DNA of 13,596 nucleotides from an uncultured Eubacteriales bacterium. Lineage in GTDB: Bacteria > Bacillota > Clostridia > Peptostreptococcales > Anaerovoracaceae. Under the pieces are notes generated by a model. That model was not told the origin of the DNA and did not search any database. It saw nothing but the letters and a program-made list of their open reading frames with translations. Made by a program: the position numbers and the translations under genes. Position 1 is the stretch's first letter. The number at the start of each line of letters is the position of its first letter. Where the stretch lies: NCBI GenBank assembly GCA_900551415.1, contig URWB01000062.1:1-13596 (forward strand), in the 5' to 3' direction. Below are positions 13,475-13,596 of the stretch, piece by piece.

Positions 13475-13596
13475 CTGATGGAGCCGTTGGTGAAGACTCG
13501 GGTCATCGCCTCCGCGAACAGAGGCGCGACGGACAGGAATTTCATTTTTTCAATTTTCTTTTCATCCGGAAGCGGAACGGTGTTTAAAAGCACCAG
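13459..13596 (-). CDS. prs: Ribose-phosphate pyrophosphokinase (3' end only)
   Basis: The last 45 codons of a gene whose start lies beyond the right edge. The translated end contains NTVPLPDEKKIEKMKFLSVA, then PLFAEAMTRV and the terminal SVLFD, matching the conserved C-terminus of bacterial PRPP synthetase (typical form: NTIPLP...LSVAPL.AEAI..I....S.S.LF). The enzyme makes phosphoribosyl pyrophosphate from ribose 5-phosphate and ATP for purine, pyrimidine, histidine and tryptophan synthesis. There is no start in the window and it reads open to the edge. In Bacillus prs also lies upstream of pth (with ctc between); here ctc is missing and prs directly precedes pth. Confidence 0.93.
   Translation of the reverse strand: MVLLNTVPLPDEKKIEKMKFLSVAPLFAEAMTRVFTNGSISVLFD

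Noticed and set aside
1..13596. Mobile element, phage, toxin-antitoxin or defence island
   Set aside because: No transposase, integrase, insertion-sequence ends, restriction or toxin genes were recognised. The ATPase at 475-1383 is the only defence-like fold and has no nuclease partner.

Overview
The window looks like a chromosomal segment of a Clostridia-type Bacillota with mid-range GC coding sequence and AT-rich intergenic DNA; the genus cannot be told from the sequence. The clues are strong AAGGAGG-type ribosome binding sites, a SpoVT-family AbrB/GAF regulator, a polysaccharide flippase of the YabM/SpoVB type, RqcP, a DUF421-DUF4363 pair, and the order prs-pth-mfd-(spoVT)-flippase-mazG-hup-rqcP. 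That order is a rearranged version of the conserved prs-to-divIC neighbourhood known from Bacillus.

Layout from left to right. Positions 1-478 hold no gene. On the minus strand they carry three tandem promoters, each a consensus-like -35 element, a 17-bp spacer and a -10 element. A stem-loop and a boxA-like sequence follow. This is the arrangement of a ribosomal RNA operon leader, with the 16S gene expected just beyond the left edge (inference). Positions 475-2552 hold a minus-strand pair: an MFS transporter and an overlapping AAA/ABC-type ATPase, whose stop codon lies inside the -35 box of the first rRNA-type promoter. Positions 2690-3777 hold a plus-strand pair, a DUF421 (YetF-like) membrane protein and a DUF4363 protein, ending at a bidirectional terminator.

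Positions 3954-8369 hold a minus-strand run: mtaD, a MurJ/SpoVB-like flippase, mazG, hup and rqcP. It has a good promoter in front of mtaD and an intrinsic terminator between hup and rqcP. spoVT (8600-9091) is transcribed on the plus strand, divergent from mtaD and convergent with mfd. Positions 9281-13596 hold prs (its 3' end only), pth and mfd on the minus strand, with pth and mfd overlapping.

Functionally this is mostly housekeeping: PRPP synthesis, peptidyl-tRNA recycling, rescue of stalled ribosomes (Pth, RqcP), transcription-coupled repair (Mfd), nucleotide pool cleaning (MazG), nucleoid structure (HU), salvage of S-adenosyl-methionine by-products (MtaD) and cell envelope work (flippase). 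The less characterised parts are the MFS-ATPase pair and the DUF421-DUF4363 pair. I see no CRISPR array, transposase, phage gene, tRNA or obvious new defence system. The observations most worth a second look are the triple rRNA-type promoter with a duplicated module, the rearranged spoVT neighbourhood and the hairpins after mfd.
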